DNA of 64,000 nt from positions 204,904-268,903 of the forward strand of contig DF236984.1 of NCBI GenBank assembly GCA_000708835.1, written 5' to 3'. This document shows, one piece after another, positions 1 through 12,900 of the stretch. The stretch comes from Klebsormidium nitens. Lineage: Eukaryota > Streptophyta > Klebsormidiophyceae > Klebsormidiales > Klebsormidiaceae. The number at the start of each line of letters is the position of its first letter. Within the stretch, counting starts at the first letter, position 1. A program made the position numbers and the translations under genes. The notes beneath the pieces are model-generated. The model ran no database searches. It was not told where the DNA came from and worked only from the letters and a program-made list of their open reading frames with translations.

Positions 1-2365
1 AGCGGTCATGCCCTGTCACCGATGTAGAATAGCCCTCTACTTGGTGATCGATTCGTATACGTAGGCCACTTTTCTGATTCTGAATGGATGCAAACCACCG
101 GAATCATAGTCCCTGTTCAAACCTGGAAACAGCAATCAGAAAACCACATACCTTTCTTGCGAAGACCGCATCCAGCTGCCAAGTGTCGTCCTGTAGCTGC
201 GTGCTAAGCCAGTCGAGCATCTCGTGTGACTTGAACCAAGCCGCCAGCAGGAGGGGCGTCCTGCCAAAGGGATCCCTCATCACGAGCTGTTCGCCGGGCA
301 AAGTTTTGGCCAGCGATACGCTATTGCTTGCAGCGGCACCCAGCATGTTTGGTATCTGGTTTCCACGCGCCGTTTGCTTCACTATGGATCCGGTTGTAAG
401 TATGACGAGCCGACCCGTGCAAGTCTGGCTTTCTCCTGCAGTCGAAGATGCAAAGGGGGTTTCAACCTTGATGTATTTTAGATCATGGGATAAATTTCAT
501 CCGAAGAAACGCGCACTGAATCTACCGGTTCTTTTGTTCCCAGGTGACTGAGATTATGTTGATATCCAATAATGAATTGAATTTAACCTGAGCTGCATGT
601 CCCCTGAATGAATTAAAGGTTTCCGAAGTTTTATGCACAAAATAATCAGACCTGCACATGAAGTCGAAACTGACCTCTAAATGTGTGCAGCACTTGCAGC
701 ACTCAAACAAGCCGTTTCTATTTGGCCATTTCACAAATCAGCAGCTCTTGAAATACTAGATTCGACTGAGTATGATTCACAGCTGCCGGGGGCTGGATCC
801 CAGAAATCAAAGAGTGCTTGAAATCGTTCTTGGATCGTATGGGGCGCCCTTCAGCAAAAGGATAACTGAAATCCTGGCATTTCACCTTGATACCAGACTT
901 CCCCTTCCAACGTCAGGCCCCAGGGCCGCAGTATGTTGTCGGCTATCCACTGAATCCAGAACACGGCACCGTCGAAGCTGACTGAACGCTCGGGAATTCC
1001 AGTGCGCCGATTATAGCACCACTCTATTCCACAGGCGTCCAGCGTAGGCACCCAGTGACACGGTTCCTTTCTGTCTCGAAACGCCGTGAGAAGCCGAAAA
1101 GTGTGAAAGTGTGATTCTCTTCCGTGCGGGTCGTTCTTTATCAGTCCTGTCTGGGACGTGTCCCAGCCGCCAAGATGGTCATGGTACTCGTTGCCAAACC
1201 TCCTTGTTTGTAAGAACTGTGTCTGCGGCACACGTCAGCAAACGCGTTATAGGTTTTGCTCAAGAGGTCAGTGTCGGGTTGCGCTTCCGTAAAAGGAAAC
1301 GCGCATCTGCCTTTCCAGATTAGCGCGGTCAGATTTGCGGGAGTCGGATGGGTTCACAGCACAATCCAAATGCCCTGCTGACGACCTTTCAAAGATGGTA
1401 GTTGTAAAAACCACCCGACAAACTGCTCCACCCGACGAAGATGGCCTCAGTTGAGGCAAGAATCTGAAGATCAAGCAGAATTTAGAAGCCAAGACAAAAT
1501 AACCAGCCTCTTCCTTTCCCGCCGACACACCTAGTTGTTGCATTCTTATGATCTTTTCTGCCCTGATGACGTTTTTCCGATCATATGATCATGCATGTCC
1601 AAACTTGCTGGCCTCGCAAGATAAAAGGCTAGACTAACCCCAATTCTCTCATTGCAGTACCAATAATACGTATATACGTTCTGACCAATTGCAAAATTGA
1701 GCAATATTTTAAATCTGAATCTGCAGGAATCTTTGTAATAACTTGGTCGAAGTTACAGGCTTCGACAATTTGCTTCCAGATTCAGAGGGCGTTCAATCTT
1801 TGTAAAAGCTTAAGGCAAAGAGCTCTTAGGAGATAAAATATGTAACTGGTAAACGACCGCCTTCTTGCTAAGATGATCTGAAAACCTGCTAACAATGGAA
1901 CCTGATTGTCTCTCCATGGCAGGCAGTAACCGTGCCTCCAATCCTCCAACGTCGATCTTTAATCCGTACACCACTTAAGATTATAATCTATCGTTCTTTG
2001 ACCACCTGAACATCTATGAAATTGATAATATAATCTTGTAGGTGTCTCATTCTAGCTATTGGAGTTGCAGAATTGACAGTAAGGACACAAAAGCCATGAC
2101 CTTTCTTGTATCTTCTCACCTGCGTCTCGGTGGGAAGGTCAAGAAAGTCCTTTGAGCTCAGGAAGAACTCGCCTTTAGCACCAAGAGGAAGGCCGACGAG
2201 CTCCCGGACAGGGTCAGGACATTCTTTTACTTCATCAATATTCCGCTGGCACCGCTCAATCTGCCAGAATAGCAATAGATAGCGGTACTGATGGTCATTG
2301 AGCTTCTTGCCTCCAGAGAACCTAAAAGCGCCCTGGAAGGACATGGAGTTCCAATCGACGCCCAT
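1..2365 (-). CDS. Ankyrin-repeat protein with unrecognised N-terminal region, copy 1 (3' end off window)
   Basis: Three exons are supported on the minus strand: 2365-2120 (ATG at 2365), 1222-886 and 435-152. All have GT-AG borders and compatible phases (0, 1, 0). Exon 1 encodes a region with FRFSGGKKL and LLLFWQIER; exon 2 a tryptophan-rich region ending in GEVWYQ; exon 3 contains an ankyrin unit (MRDPFGRTPLLLAAW). Exon 3 ends at a clean donor (AAG followed by GTATGT), so further exons, probably more ankyrin repeats, lie left of base 1. The model is supported by the parallel copy at 4432-6543, which has the same exon borders and high protein similarity. The N-terminal ~190 residues match no family I recognise. 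Ankyrin repeats imply protein binding; no enzyme motif is visible. Confidence 0.7.
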
Positions 2366-3258
2366 GGCGAAGCTGGATGTGCGTCTGACTTTCAGATTGT
2401 CCGCTGAACAAACGCAGCGCTCAGTGAACACGATACTGCACTCAACCAGTGCGCGGCCAGCGCGATCGCATCGGTGAGTACTCAGGTTTCCAGGTTTTTG
2501 GCGGATTCGTTCCATCCAAGAGTCGCGTGATGGGTACCCGCGCACGCGGGCGCGCGGCCGACCGTCTCTGCCGGGTTGTCAACCACGGAGTCGCGGCCGC
2601 GCGCGCGACTAGCTCGGAGTTGGCGGCCGCGCAGCTACAGTACACGGTAGACTAAAACACGTGGCGTTTCGACAGAGCGGACGTCCTGTTCAAATCATAT
2701 TGACGCTTGTTGAAGGTAACGCATTCGAAACTTGCAGCATACAGAAACGAAGCATGATTTGGGGCGCCATCGAGGGACAATATGCAGCTTACGGCTATGT
2801 CCGTGTCCCTTATGCGGCAACCGCTCTCGTGACAAGGAAGATAAACTTACAACCCCCAGATATTGTCGGGTGGCGCAAAGGATCAGGCCTTCAGACGGAA
2901 CAGGGCTTTCCGTCTTCTTGAACTAATCTGCAGCCTAAAGGCCCTGAAGGCCAACGCACATAAGCACCCATACATTCTTGTAAATCATGTGGAACCTCCC
3001 AAAACCTGGAATCAAGCAGGATGCCCCAACCAAGCGAAAGGTGCACGGAAAAGATGTCCACTTAGGGAACGCGTTAAATGTATTGGAAACGTCGATGGAG
3101 TGCCTCGTATACCAGATCCTACTTCTGGTCCGTCGAGACGGTCAGGGACAATAGAGAGAAGCTAGGTTAAAGATCTTTGCAACCAAGTGTCCTGGTAGAA
3201 TCTTCAAATCAATACTCCTTTGAAGGCAGCAGAGCACAAACGACCTCCGCTCTCTCAG
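2366..3258. other. Divergent intergenic region between ankyrin copy 1 and the plus-strand ankyrin exon
   Basis: This holds the probable promoter of copy 1. Positions 2500-2640 are very GC-rich, with NotI-like GCGGCCGC sequences, and resemble the GC-rich stretch upstream of copy 2 (about 6655-6680). Any 5' exons of the plus-strand ankyrin gene should lie here, but no open frame between 2661 and 3165 shows recognisable homology. Confidence 0.4.
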
Positions 3259-3982
3259 GCCCGCTTGGACAGCGCCCCTCACATATGCCGTCTTCTCCGG
3301 AAACTGCCCGGTCGTTGAGTGGCATTTGACCCGAGGGGCGGACCCGGACTGCCGTTACATTTATCCGAACCCTGGTGGCTATGAGCCCTACCCGTCTCTT
3401 TCCTCGTGGCCCGTTTTGTACGCTGCCACGTGGAAGGACGCGTCCATGTTAAGGTGCCTGCTGGAGCACGGCGCAAGCGTCCACGTGGCGAGACGACCGC
3501 TGATGGATCGGTGGGGTTTTGGCGGTCCTGAGGTGTACGACCGCGTCCCGAATGTCTTGACGCCGCTGCATCTGGCAGCTTACCACCGCCGCTACCACGG
3601 CATCCGGCTGTTGGTCTTTTACGGGGCTGACTTCCGCAGGAAGTGCGACCTGGAGGAGCCTGGTTGCCGCGGGCGTTATATGGTTGAGTTTAACGCAAGT
3701 GGAACGGCTAGAGACGCGGTGATTACGGGACTCACAATCGAGCATGCGGTGAAATCAACCGCAACAACCGAGTGGCAGGACGACCATTTGCATGAGAATG
3801 CTTTTACATACGCGCTGGAAGAGTATGGGGGTATGCAGAGCTTCCTCAGCCAGGTCAGTATTCTTAGAGATTCGTTCTGGCCCGCAGGGAAGCCGGACGA
3901 AGCGTTCGAGGATGCCCACGGGGATGGCTGTCAGCGCGACACGCGCCAAGACACGGGGGACAGCCGGATGGTGCGCATCTAG
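3259..3982 (+). CDS. Ankyrin-repeat protein, 5' exons unresolved
   Basis: A long plus-strand open stretch follows a good acceptor (CTCTCTCAG at 3250-3258). It encodes at least three ankyrin units: PLTYAVFSGNCPVVEWHL with RGADPD, then VLYAATWKDASMLRCLLEHG, then TPLHLAAYHRRYHGIRLL. The frame runs to a TAG at 3980-3982. A GTCAGT donor at 3854 with an acceptor at 3887 would leave a 34-nt intron, which seems too short, so read-through is preferred. The first coding exon upstream could not be identified. The orientation is opposite to the flanking ankyrin-type copies, so this may be an independent gene or an inverted piece of that family. Repeat identity is secure; gene boundaries are not. Confidence 0.6.
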
Positions 3983-4431
3983 ACCGGCGAGAAGGTGGAA
4001 GACGTTGGCGCCGTCAAAAGCTGGGCCGCGGCGGCCGGACGTCTTAAGGCTCAGGACAGAGCACGGCTGCAAGGACAGAATAGAATTGCAGTTGGTCTCC
4101 GCTCACTGGATCCTCGACAATATTTGACTTCAAGATCCATGGCTCCTAGCACGATTTCCGATGGGCCGCCGCTTCTGAACTATCTTCAGTACGATCTTAC
4201 ACAAACTTAAGGTTGGTTTGGTTCTGTCCTCCGACCACGCAGATGTGCAGTATCGAGCCTGGGAATTAATGGCGAGCCACAGCTCAAGGTTGCAAAAGAA
4301 GTGCAAGCTGTAGTCTCCAACGCACGAAGAACTCCGAAGTCCAGCAATTGATGCATCTCCTTGGATGCACAACCTTGTTCACGTGTCCTTTCTGTGTCTA
4401 CTCTGGACAATGCACATTGAACACCGCATAC
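3983..4431. other. Convergent 3' region
   Basis: Tail-to-tail region between the plus-strand ankyrin exon and ankyrin copy 2. An open frame of copy 2 continues to a stop at 4207 if its last donor is not used. No other feature is recognised. Confidence 0.3.
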
Positions 4432-6543
4432 CTCTCTTGCAAAAAGCGCATCCAGCTGCCACGTGTCGTCCTGCAGCTGCGTGCTAAGCCAGTCAAGCAT
4501 CTCGTGCGACTTGAACCAAGCGGCCAGCATCAGGGGCGTCCTGCCAAAGGGATCCCTCATCCCGAGCTGTTCGCGGGGCAGCGTCTTGGCCAGCCATACG
4601 CTGTTGCTAGCTGCGGCACCCAGCATATTAGTTATCCGGGGGCTGCCTGCCGGCTGCTTCACGATTGAGCCGTTTTCAAGCACGACGAGCCGACCCGTGC
4701 AGTTTTGGCTTCCTCTTGCATTCGAAAATGCAGAGGACTATTGGAGTTCTGTTGATTTTATCTTAGGGTGCACTGCCGTCCGAAGCTCGCAAACAGGATT
4801 AGATCAATTGCAGTTTGTTTCCGCTTGGAGGAGCCGAATAGTGGCTGTCCATCGCGTGTGCATTTGTACCTGGAAAGACCCAGATCTACGGAGGAACCCG
4901 TTTAAGGGGTGTTAGAAGTGACATAGGACGAAGAAGCATGATCTGCAAGTGGACCTAGATCTACAATTTGAAACTCATGCTACTTTAGATCAGACAGTCT
5001 GGTCCAATGCCTGCTTAGATGTATAACTCTTTGCTTGTCTTCATTTCAAAGATACTGAACATATAACCCGTCCCAGATGCTGGAGCTTGAAACTCAGAAA
5101 CATGTAGAGCTGCAAAAGCTTCTACAGCAGACATGGAGAGAACAGGTTTCGGCTTCCCACCTTGATACCACACTTCCCCTTCCAACGTAAGGCCCCAGGG
5201 CTTGAGTATGTTGTCAGCAATCCACTGTATCCAGAACACTGCATCACCGAAGCTGACCGTACTTTTCAGGGTCCAGCGCCGGTTGTAAAACCACTCCACT
5301 CCAAGGCCGTCTCGCGTAGGCACCCAATGACAAGGGTCCTTTCTGTCGCGAAACGCCTTTGGGTATTGAAAAGTGTAGTAGTCGGGTCGGTATTCGTACG
5401 GGTAATTCTTGATGAGTCCTGCCGGAGACATAAACCAGCAGTCCATCTGGTCCCGGATCTCTTCCCCAAACCTCCGGGTTTGTAGAAACTGACTCTGCGA
5501 CACACAGGAATTTCATGTTGTGTTTTTTGAACCTTTAGTATCTGCTTGCTGCCTTGAGGAAGTGCGTTGACTTGCTATTAAGTGAACACACCGATGAAAC
5601 CACGGGACGGTTGCATAGGGTGGATCTTGATTCGAAAAGCCTAAGGGACATTTTCACAAGCACCGGGAGGCTTTCAAACGAAACCGCTTCCTTTGACGAA
5701 TTTGGCTTCTTTTGAGGTATGCATCCGGCAAGCAAGCTTTTGGGAGATGTTTCCACGCAACGCTGGTTTCTTTTTTTTCTGACAAAATCACGTTTGGGTT
5801 GGGTCCTAATTCTGCTTCGGTACCATCTGTTCATGTTTAGACTTGCATGCCCAGAAGCAAGTGTATTCATCAGAATATGGAGGAGTCCCTGTGGAGGTTG
5901 TTTGAACAAGCTCATCTCGGTCAGGTTGATTGCAAGAGCTACACAGGAATCTCCAAGTGAGCTTTCGAGAAAGTCACTGTGCTTACAAAGAACATTTACT
6001 AAAGTCCGTATACTTCTGAAGAAGCTCCTCCTTGTTTTAAACAATGAAGAAGCAGCAGTCAGTCATCTTTGTTCAACAATCATTTTCCCTTTATGGAAAG
6101 CAGAGACGCACTATTCTGTAATGGGAGTAGCTATGCCTCCCACCTGGATCTCGATACCCACGGAATCATGTGCTTCGCTTCTTCTGGTTTTGAAAGCCAG
6201 ATGAAACAGATTTCTACATGCCCAGCCCTGAAGCTGGGAAGTTGCTGATGGAATAGGGACATAACATGTTGAAATGTAAGCATGAAAGCATCCTGCATCT
6301 TCTCACCTGCCCCTCTCGATGAAGATTAAGAAAGTCCTTGGAGCTGACAAAGAGCTCGCCCTCAGGACCAAGAGGAAGTCCAACAAGCTCCCGGATTGGA
6401 TCAGGACAGTCTATTATCTTCTCAATGTCTCGCTGATACCGCTCAATCTGCCAGAAGAGCAGAAGATACAGATACTGATTGTCGTCAAGCTTCTTGCCTC
6501 CAGAAAATCTGAAAGCACCCTGGAAGGAGATAGCGTGATCCAT
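4207..6543 (-). CDS. Ankyrin-type protein with unrecognised N-terminal region, copy 2 (apparently truncated)
   Basis: Exons are 6543-6307 (ATG at 6543), 5494-5161 and 4712-4432, with the same borders and phases as copy 1. The protein matches copy 1 throughout, including SFQGAFRFSGGKKL, FLQTRRFG, VFWIQWIADNIL, GEVWYQ and the ankyrin segment DPFGRTPLMLAAWFKSHE. The last exon ends at a usable donor (GAGAG followed by GTATGC), but no minus-strand ankyrin exon follows. Instead a plus-strand ankyrin exon lies immediately downstream. If the donor is ignored the frame continues with unrelated residues to a stop at 4207. The copy is therefore either truncated, giving about 285 conserved residues, or rearranged. 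Its promoter is shared with the divergent DRC2 gene. Confidence 0.65.
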
Positions 6544-6950
6544 GGCCAAGCTGGTATGCGGCTGCTGATGTTCCGTGTTCAGTGTTCAGTGAAAAGTGGG
6601 TATCTGATTTTGCAGCTTGCTAAATCTCCAGCGGCGTCCAGCTGATCAAGCTTATGCGCGCGCGACCCCGCCAGCGGCCGCTTTGCGTCAGTCAGCCAGG
6701 GTTCAAGGGTTTGGGGGAGTCGTACTGATGTCATCAGTGCTCATCACCATACCCGGAACTTTGAGCGCGAGCGGTCCCGCGCAGCGCAAGGTGCGTGAGC
6801 GCCACACAGAGAGACGAAGATTAGGGTTTGACGAGAGCAGAAGCTGAAGCCTAAGGAATGCAGGGCGCTCTGTAGCGAAGCCCAGGAGCGGGAGATATCG
6901 CCCCTTGTTTCGACAATCCTTGAAAGCGGTGCACTAGCAGGATCGCAAGC
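6544..6950. promoter_or_regulatory. Bidirectional promoter between ankyrin copy 2 and DRC2
   Basis: A 407 bp gap separates two divergent ATGs (6543 minus, 6951 plus). It contains a GC-rich block near 6655-6680 and a telobox-like AAACCCTAA on the minus strand at about 6823-6831. Telobox motifs are known in plant promoters of growth-related genes. No TATA box is obvious. Confidence 0.45.
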
Positions 6951-9900
6951 ATGGCGAAGAAAGGAAAGAAGGACTCAAAGCCTTTAACGGAGGAGGAGAA
7001 ACTGGTCAGGCAAGAAATGCTGGCTTTGCAAGCAGAGGAGGAGCGCAAGAAGCAGGAGGAAGATGCAAAGAAACGGCTCAAGGATAAGAAGGTAAGGGTC
7101 AGCACGACGTTGGAATTTGATGTATGTTTTGCGACCCTAGTGTCTACTATTATGAATGGAAATCAAGCGGTTTCTGACATGAGATTTCTGGCTGTAGTTT
7201 CAAAGCGAATGCGAGTGCATAGGTACAGTGTGGCCCTTGCAATTGGCCGAGCCAAACTGTCAGCATCTTCAGCAGCCAAACACTACACAAGTGATGATGC
7301 TGGGCAAGGTCGCTGCCCTGCTGAATAGTGAGTACTTACAGTGAGCAAACTTCTCAGCGTAGCTCGCCGTGTGTAGTGTATACTGCTGCAGAACCTCTGC
7401 TTGTGCAGGGATGCTGATCTCTTCCTGTATTTGTCGCAACTTTCTGCCTCTACCTGTGGCACTCCTTGATTTTGCGCCTCGATTGGGGGATCTGAGAATA
7501 CATTGGCCGGAAAGCGGGGCATGTGGGAAAGTGGTTGAGGAAAAAGCGGAGTTTGCAAGCGTTCTGCAACTTTTGGCATTGCGGGGCAACACTGGATTTC
7601 CCCTAATCTTCAGAGGTTGCTGGATGCAATGCACCCCAGCCCGTACTGCTATCTGAGCTCAGAGTTGCGCTCGTTCTGCAACCAGCAGACTCGTTCCTCT
7701 GCTTTGACCGACATCACATGTGGCATAACAGCAGATGTACTCGGCAGCTTGTGTGGCTTCCACGTGATGCAGGAAAAGGAAAAGAGTATCATGGAGAGTC
7801 CACATGCATTGGCCAAATCAGAATTGCCAATCAGCTTGGAGACAGTATGTCTACCAAATTCCAAACGTCTTTCTCGACAGAGACACTCAGTTTGAACTGC
7901 TACCTGTGCACAGCTACTACAGGGAACAAAGGTGAAGCTAGCAGAGGCCAGCAGTCTGGTGACTGAGGCGCAGTCGCACCCAAGCCTTGACAAACTTACC
8001 CAGCTGAAAATGTTTAGCCAATTACCCTGCTTCACACAGCATTTATTTGTGTCTTTGGACTTTCAATCTGTTCTTTGGGAGGAAGAGAAGTCTGCCTGCG
8101 TCATGTTCCGCCTGACTCGCACGTTGATGCGCATCGGATCTAAGAAAGATAATCTTGAACTTAGCTTTCAAGCCCCTGGTTTTGAAGTAAGGAAACCGGC
8201 ATCTTATTTGCAGGCGACGAAGGAAAGATTATCCTCGCATTTAGGATGCCCCGTACGCAGTCTCGCAACCTCGTTATCCGGCAGGTCAGACTTATCTTTC
8301 CGACCTGACCGAAGATTCGAGCTCCCAGATTTCAAAACTCAACTTTCGACTCTCATTTGCAGGAGACGGAGGAGAAGTACGCCCGCATCAATGGCCTCAA
8401 GATCCACACGCAGTGGCGCAAGTTCATGCGGCAGGCCAAGGTGGACGAGCTGCGGCGCGACATCGAGATCCTGAGCCAGCAGCACGAGCGGGAGGTCGAC
8501 CGCAAGGATGCCATCATTCAGATGCTGGACAAAGATCTGGACGATGGTGAGATCGTCTGGAACTCCCTATTTCTGCGACTATTTGGTTCTAGGCAGCTGG
8601 ACATGCCTTACTCATCTTACATCCATTCTGGTGCTTTGGAGATTGTGCTAGCAGCACAATCGGGAGGTCGAACATAAGGATGCCATCATTCAGATGCTCG
8701 ACAAAGATCTGGACGATGGTGAGAATGTCTTAAACTGGTTACATTTTGGGTCTATTGCGTGAGCCGAAATTAGATCGTTCGTTTGTGACCAATTTGGCTT
8801 CATGAGAAGATTTCTGGGGCAGCAGCATGAGGGGAAGGTCAACCGCAAGGACGCCCTCGTTCAGATGCTGGTCACTTTGGTGATGGTGCGCGTCAAGATA
8901 ATTGTATCTGTGATGCCCTTCCGATTGCATTGCCTCTTTGGCAGATGTTTTGAGCTGGCGTTGAAAGAGGAGCGGGCTCGGAAACGGCCGTCAATCAGAT
9001 GTGAACGGAAATCTGATCAACAATGAGGCCGTTTGAAATCTGGTGTGTAATGAGCTCTCACGCCAATAGTTCCTTCTCTGACTTGATCAGCAGTTTCAGC
9101 GTAGCAGCACAAGTGTTATTTCACTGTTGGTATCGCATCGATTAAATGCCCAGGACAGGCACAAAGTACCCTGTTTCCTTCTAATATCACGCTTTACGTT
9201 CTCTTGAATTTCGCGAGTCGGATTCACTCTGGCACGTTCGGAGGTTGAAAGATTGTATGCCATGCGCAGCTGAGAGCCAGCACCAGACGGCCCTACGCGC
9301 GCACCTCCAAACCGTGGACGCAATCATCGAGCTGCAGTATGAGCGGATCAAGGTCCGCGTTGTAACGCTCCTACTTCGTAAAGCGTTCTTATTACACGAT
9401 TCAACGTCCGCTTAGCAAGCTTGTGCACGTGATGGTGCTTCGCTTTCGTCCCACTGCGAATGTATGCTTTGAAAGACCATCGTAAGCTCCAGGAAGCTTG
9501 ATCTCACAAGAGCAGCCACCGACTTGGTCACAATCACTGGCCCTTACGGGCCAATGGTGGCTTCAACATGCTGAAGCCCGCAGCGTTTAGCAGCTTCTCA
9601 CAAGCTGACCAGAAGCCAAGCCATAGGGTCAAAGAAGCGAGCACGTTACTGGCAGTTCAAGGGGATCCGACCCGACTCAATCACAATAGAGTTATAGCCA
9701 CCTCCACGATCTCACGTCAGCTGGCCGTTGTCAAGGGACCGCAAAGGTGGTATGGCGGGCAACTTCTCACCCTTTGCACTTGTATAAGGACGCGTTTTGT
9801 TTAATGTCGCCGTCCTTACGTGAATTCTGAGCGGTTCCTCGCTGGAATTTACTATGAAATCGTTCGGATGCAGGCGTTGGAAGCGGAGTTCCAAAAGGCC

Positions 9901-12900
9901 CTGCAAGCGCTCTCAGACGAGTTTGACAGCGAAAAGGCGGAGATCCAGAACAGCCACAACAAGCAGAAAAAGGTGCGCTTCAGGACGACTTGATCCACAA
10001 TTAGCCGCCCGCCGCTTGAAGCAGTGCCCAAAGAGATCAATTTTATCTCTGTTCTTAAGCAAGGCCAGAAGGCGTTTTCTCTCTGTGCAGCAGCCGTCAG
10101 GCAATGTAATACATACAGACCGCGCTGGAGGAGACTACTCTTTCTAAAAACCGTTGTCCTAATATTTCAGGCCTTGTTTCGCATCTCACGGCATTTTGAT
10201 TCAATGACAACCAGTCCTTGCTGATTGCAAGTGGACCATTACGCCCCATGTCTGTCGTTCCCTCCACCTTCCGAAGTCCCATCTGCCTTTTGGACGGTCA
10301 AGTTGGTGGATTTGCTTGAGTATACCAATTTTTCCCTTCAACTTCTGGAATTACAGTCAACCGTCTGATTACTTCCACCTTCCAGAGTTCTGTCTTCCTT
10401 GGACGTTTAAAGTAGTGGACTTGCTAGTGGTGTCCGATCGTCCCTGCATCTCTTCGTAATCACAGTCAACCGTCCGATTACTCCGCAGGAACTGCTGGAG
10501 ATGGCGGTGGCCATGGAGGCCGAGTTCGAGGAGGCGGAGGGCGAGGCGCGACAAGAGTTTGAATCTCAAAGAGAAGAGATCAAGGTAAATTGGACCTTCT
10601 AAAACACGCAAAGTGACGCACCAGCTCGTCTGTCAAGCTCACGCACTTATTCGACGCTACGGTGTGATCAAAAGCAAGACCTCAGCGTGCAAGGTAAAAT
10701 GTGCGTGTATAGTGGACGTCGATTGGGGGCTGGAGAAGCGTTCATTGCCATCGAACTTGTTATGGCTGATAAGGTATATTTTCGACGACTTTGGTGCCGG
10801 CCTTCGTAGCTTGCAAAGGTGCCGAATGCCTTGAAATGTGAGCAGCTGATTAAATTTCTACCTTTTGAATTCCGTTTAGGGGAACAAGAGACAGCTTTCA
10901 GTCCTCTTTCTTGAGCTGTCAGCTCCAACGCAAATATTCGCGACCAGTGTCCCTGGACAAATGACGTGAGTTTTTTCGATCTGAGCTACGCTGCCATCCT
11001 CGCTTTGCAGAATCGCAACTCGGAAGAGTACAACGTCCTGAAAATCAGCCTTGAGGGCGCAATCGAGGAGCTCGAGCGAGAATTCGAGCAAGCGCACCAG
11101 GCGAGTTTGCAAATGTGCTTCTTTCCGCTGTTGGCTGATCGCTCCAATGATGCTGTCTTTGAAGCAGTATCATCAAACCGAACATATGTGCATGAAAAAG
11201 ATGGTTTATTCGAGATCAACCCGTTTGGAGAGAAGATTGAGGACATGCGCACAGAAGGCGAAAGCAGTTCTGCGAAAAAATGGACGTCACTGATGGTTCG
11301 TCTAGCAATATTGTCTCGCGACCCGCCACACTTAGAAGAGATGTACCTGCGCCGATTGCGCTACCTTAGGGCCAAAGGCGCCGCCCAGTCCTTAAAGAAA
11401 GTGGAAGAAACGGGAACCACCGCTGACATTGAATCGGTATGCAGGCGTATCTGGACAGCACGGAGAGCCGCACGCAGTCGTTCAAGGAGCTGACGGCCAA
11501 GGACGCGTCGAGCGCTAAGATCATTGAGCAGCGCATGCGCAAGCTGATCCGGCTGCACGAGCAGATCGCGCAGTGGCGCACCAAGATGGCGACCAGCAGG
11601 TGCGCGAGCATTTCGCAAACGCGCATTCTCTGGTTTAGTAAGAAAACGTTTGCCCGAGAAGGCGAGTCGAGTCAAAGTAGCTTATGAGTGCCAAGCGATT
11701 TGCGCAGTGGCCCACCGAGGTGGCAAACAGCTGGTAGGCGAGATTTTTTTTTATGGGCATCCTTGGGGTCATAAGGTTTGAGAGGAAACCGTTCGCTCGT
11801 GAACCAGGATTTAGAGTAGCTGTGAGTGCTGTGTATACCTGTCCCACGGCGACCGAGGGACTGACGGACCGCGGCTCTATTGCTGGAATTGGGTCTCATC
11901 AGTCAATACAGAAGTTTTCCAGAGAATTTTCTGGCTGCCGTCAACGCGCAAGTCCTCTATTAACACTCATGTTACGTCCCGCTCAGCCTTTCCAAGATGA
12001 GCTCTGAGCAGCTATTCGTGGCGCTTAATCCAAGAGTCTTCGAACGTTCCTTCCGAAACCCTGTGAAAAATTCCGTCCGTTCTGCTCCCTTGCAGTCGTG
12101 AGTGGGAGCAGCGGAACAAGGCGCTCAAGGACGAAAAGGACATGATGGTCAAACACTACCAGGTGAGTATTTCTGGGCTTGCTTCAGTTTGAGGTCTAAG
12201 GGTCTCGAGTGCTGGATTTCAAGGAATTTTTCGTTACGTCTCTTCCTCTTGTAACGTTTAGCCATTTGGCACAAAGAGAAATAGAGACCGCAATGCCGTG
12301 AATCAGAGTGATGAGACAGTCATGAACATGAGGGAAAAGGCGAGGAAGAGAGGCATGCTAAAGGATGCCATGTCGCCCCCTTACGAGCTGTTATTGAAGA
12401 TGAACCGGACGCGGCAAGCAAACCACCGCTGGTCTTACAGGTCCAATCTCCTCGGACAAAGAGCCCAACACTTTGTGAAGAGGCGTAGAACGTCAAGAAT
12501 GATAGCGAGGAAGACATGATCGTTGCTGATGATGACATGCGTCATCACTGCAGAGGCTGAGGTCAAAGTTGAACCGCGGCGCAGCGAACTACAATTGGTT
12601 TCATTGAGCACTTTTTTTTCCACAGAAACCAACAGCTGACAGACAGCCCAATGGACGAAGAGCGATAGCTGAGAGGGGAGTGATCGTTTCTGAGAGTGCC
12701 ACGTGTCACTATCGCAGGAGCTCAAGTCGAAGATGAACCGGATGCGGCAGGCGGAGCACGAGCGGCTGAAGCAGCTGTCGCTGTACAGCGGGGAGGCGAT
12801 CAAGGAGCTGGAGCGGAAACTGGAGCAGGCGGAACGGATACTCAAGCTAGCGGAACTCAACCGAAAGGTGGGCATATACACTCTGCTGCATCAATAGTGC

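Noticed and set aside
3854-3887. 34-nt intron in the plus-strand ankyrin exon
   Set aside because: Too short to be spliced normally; the frame is open without it.
7288-7330. Possible C/D-box snoRNA in DRC2 intron 1 (GTGATGA)
   Set aside because: The nearest CTGA is only about 20-30 nt away and no terminal stem pairs the boxes.
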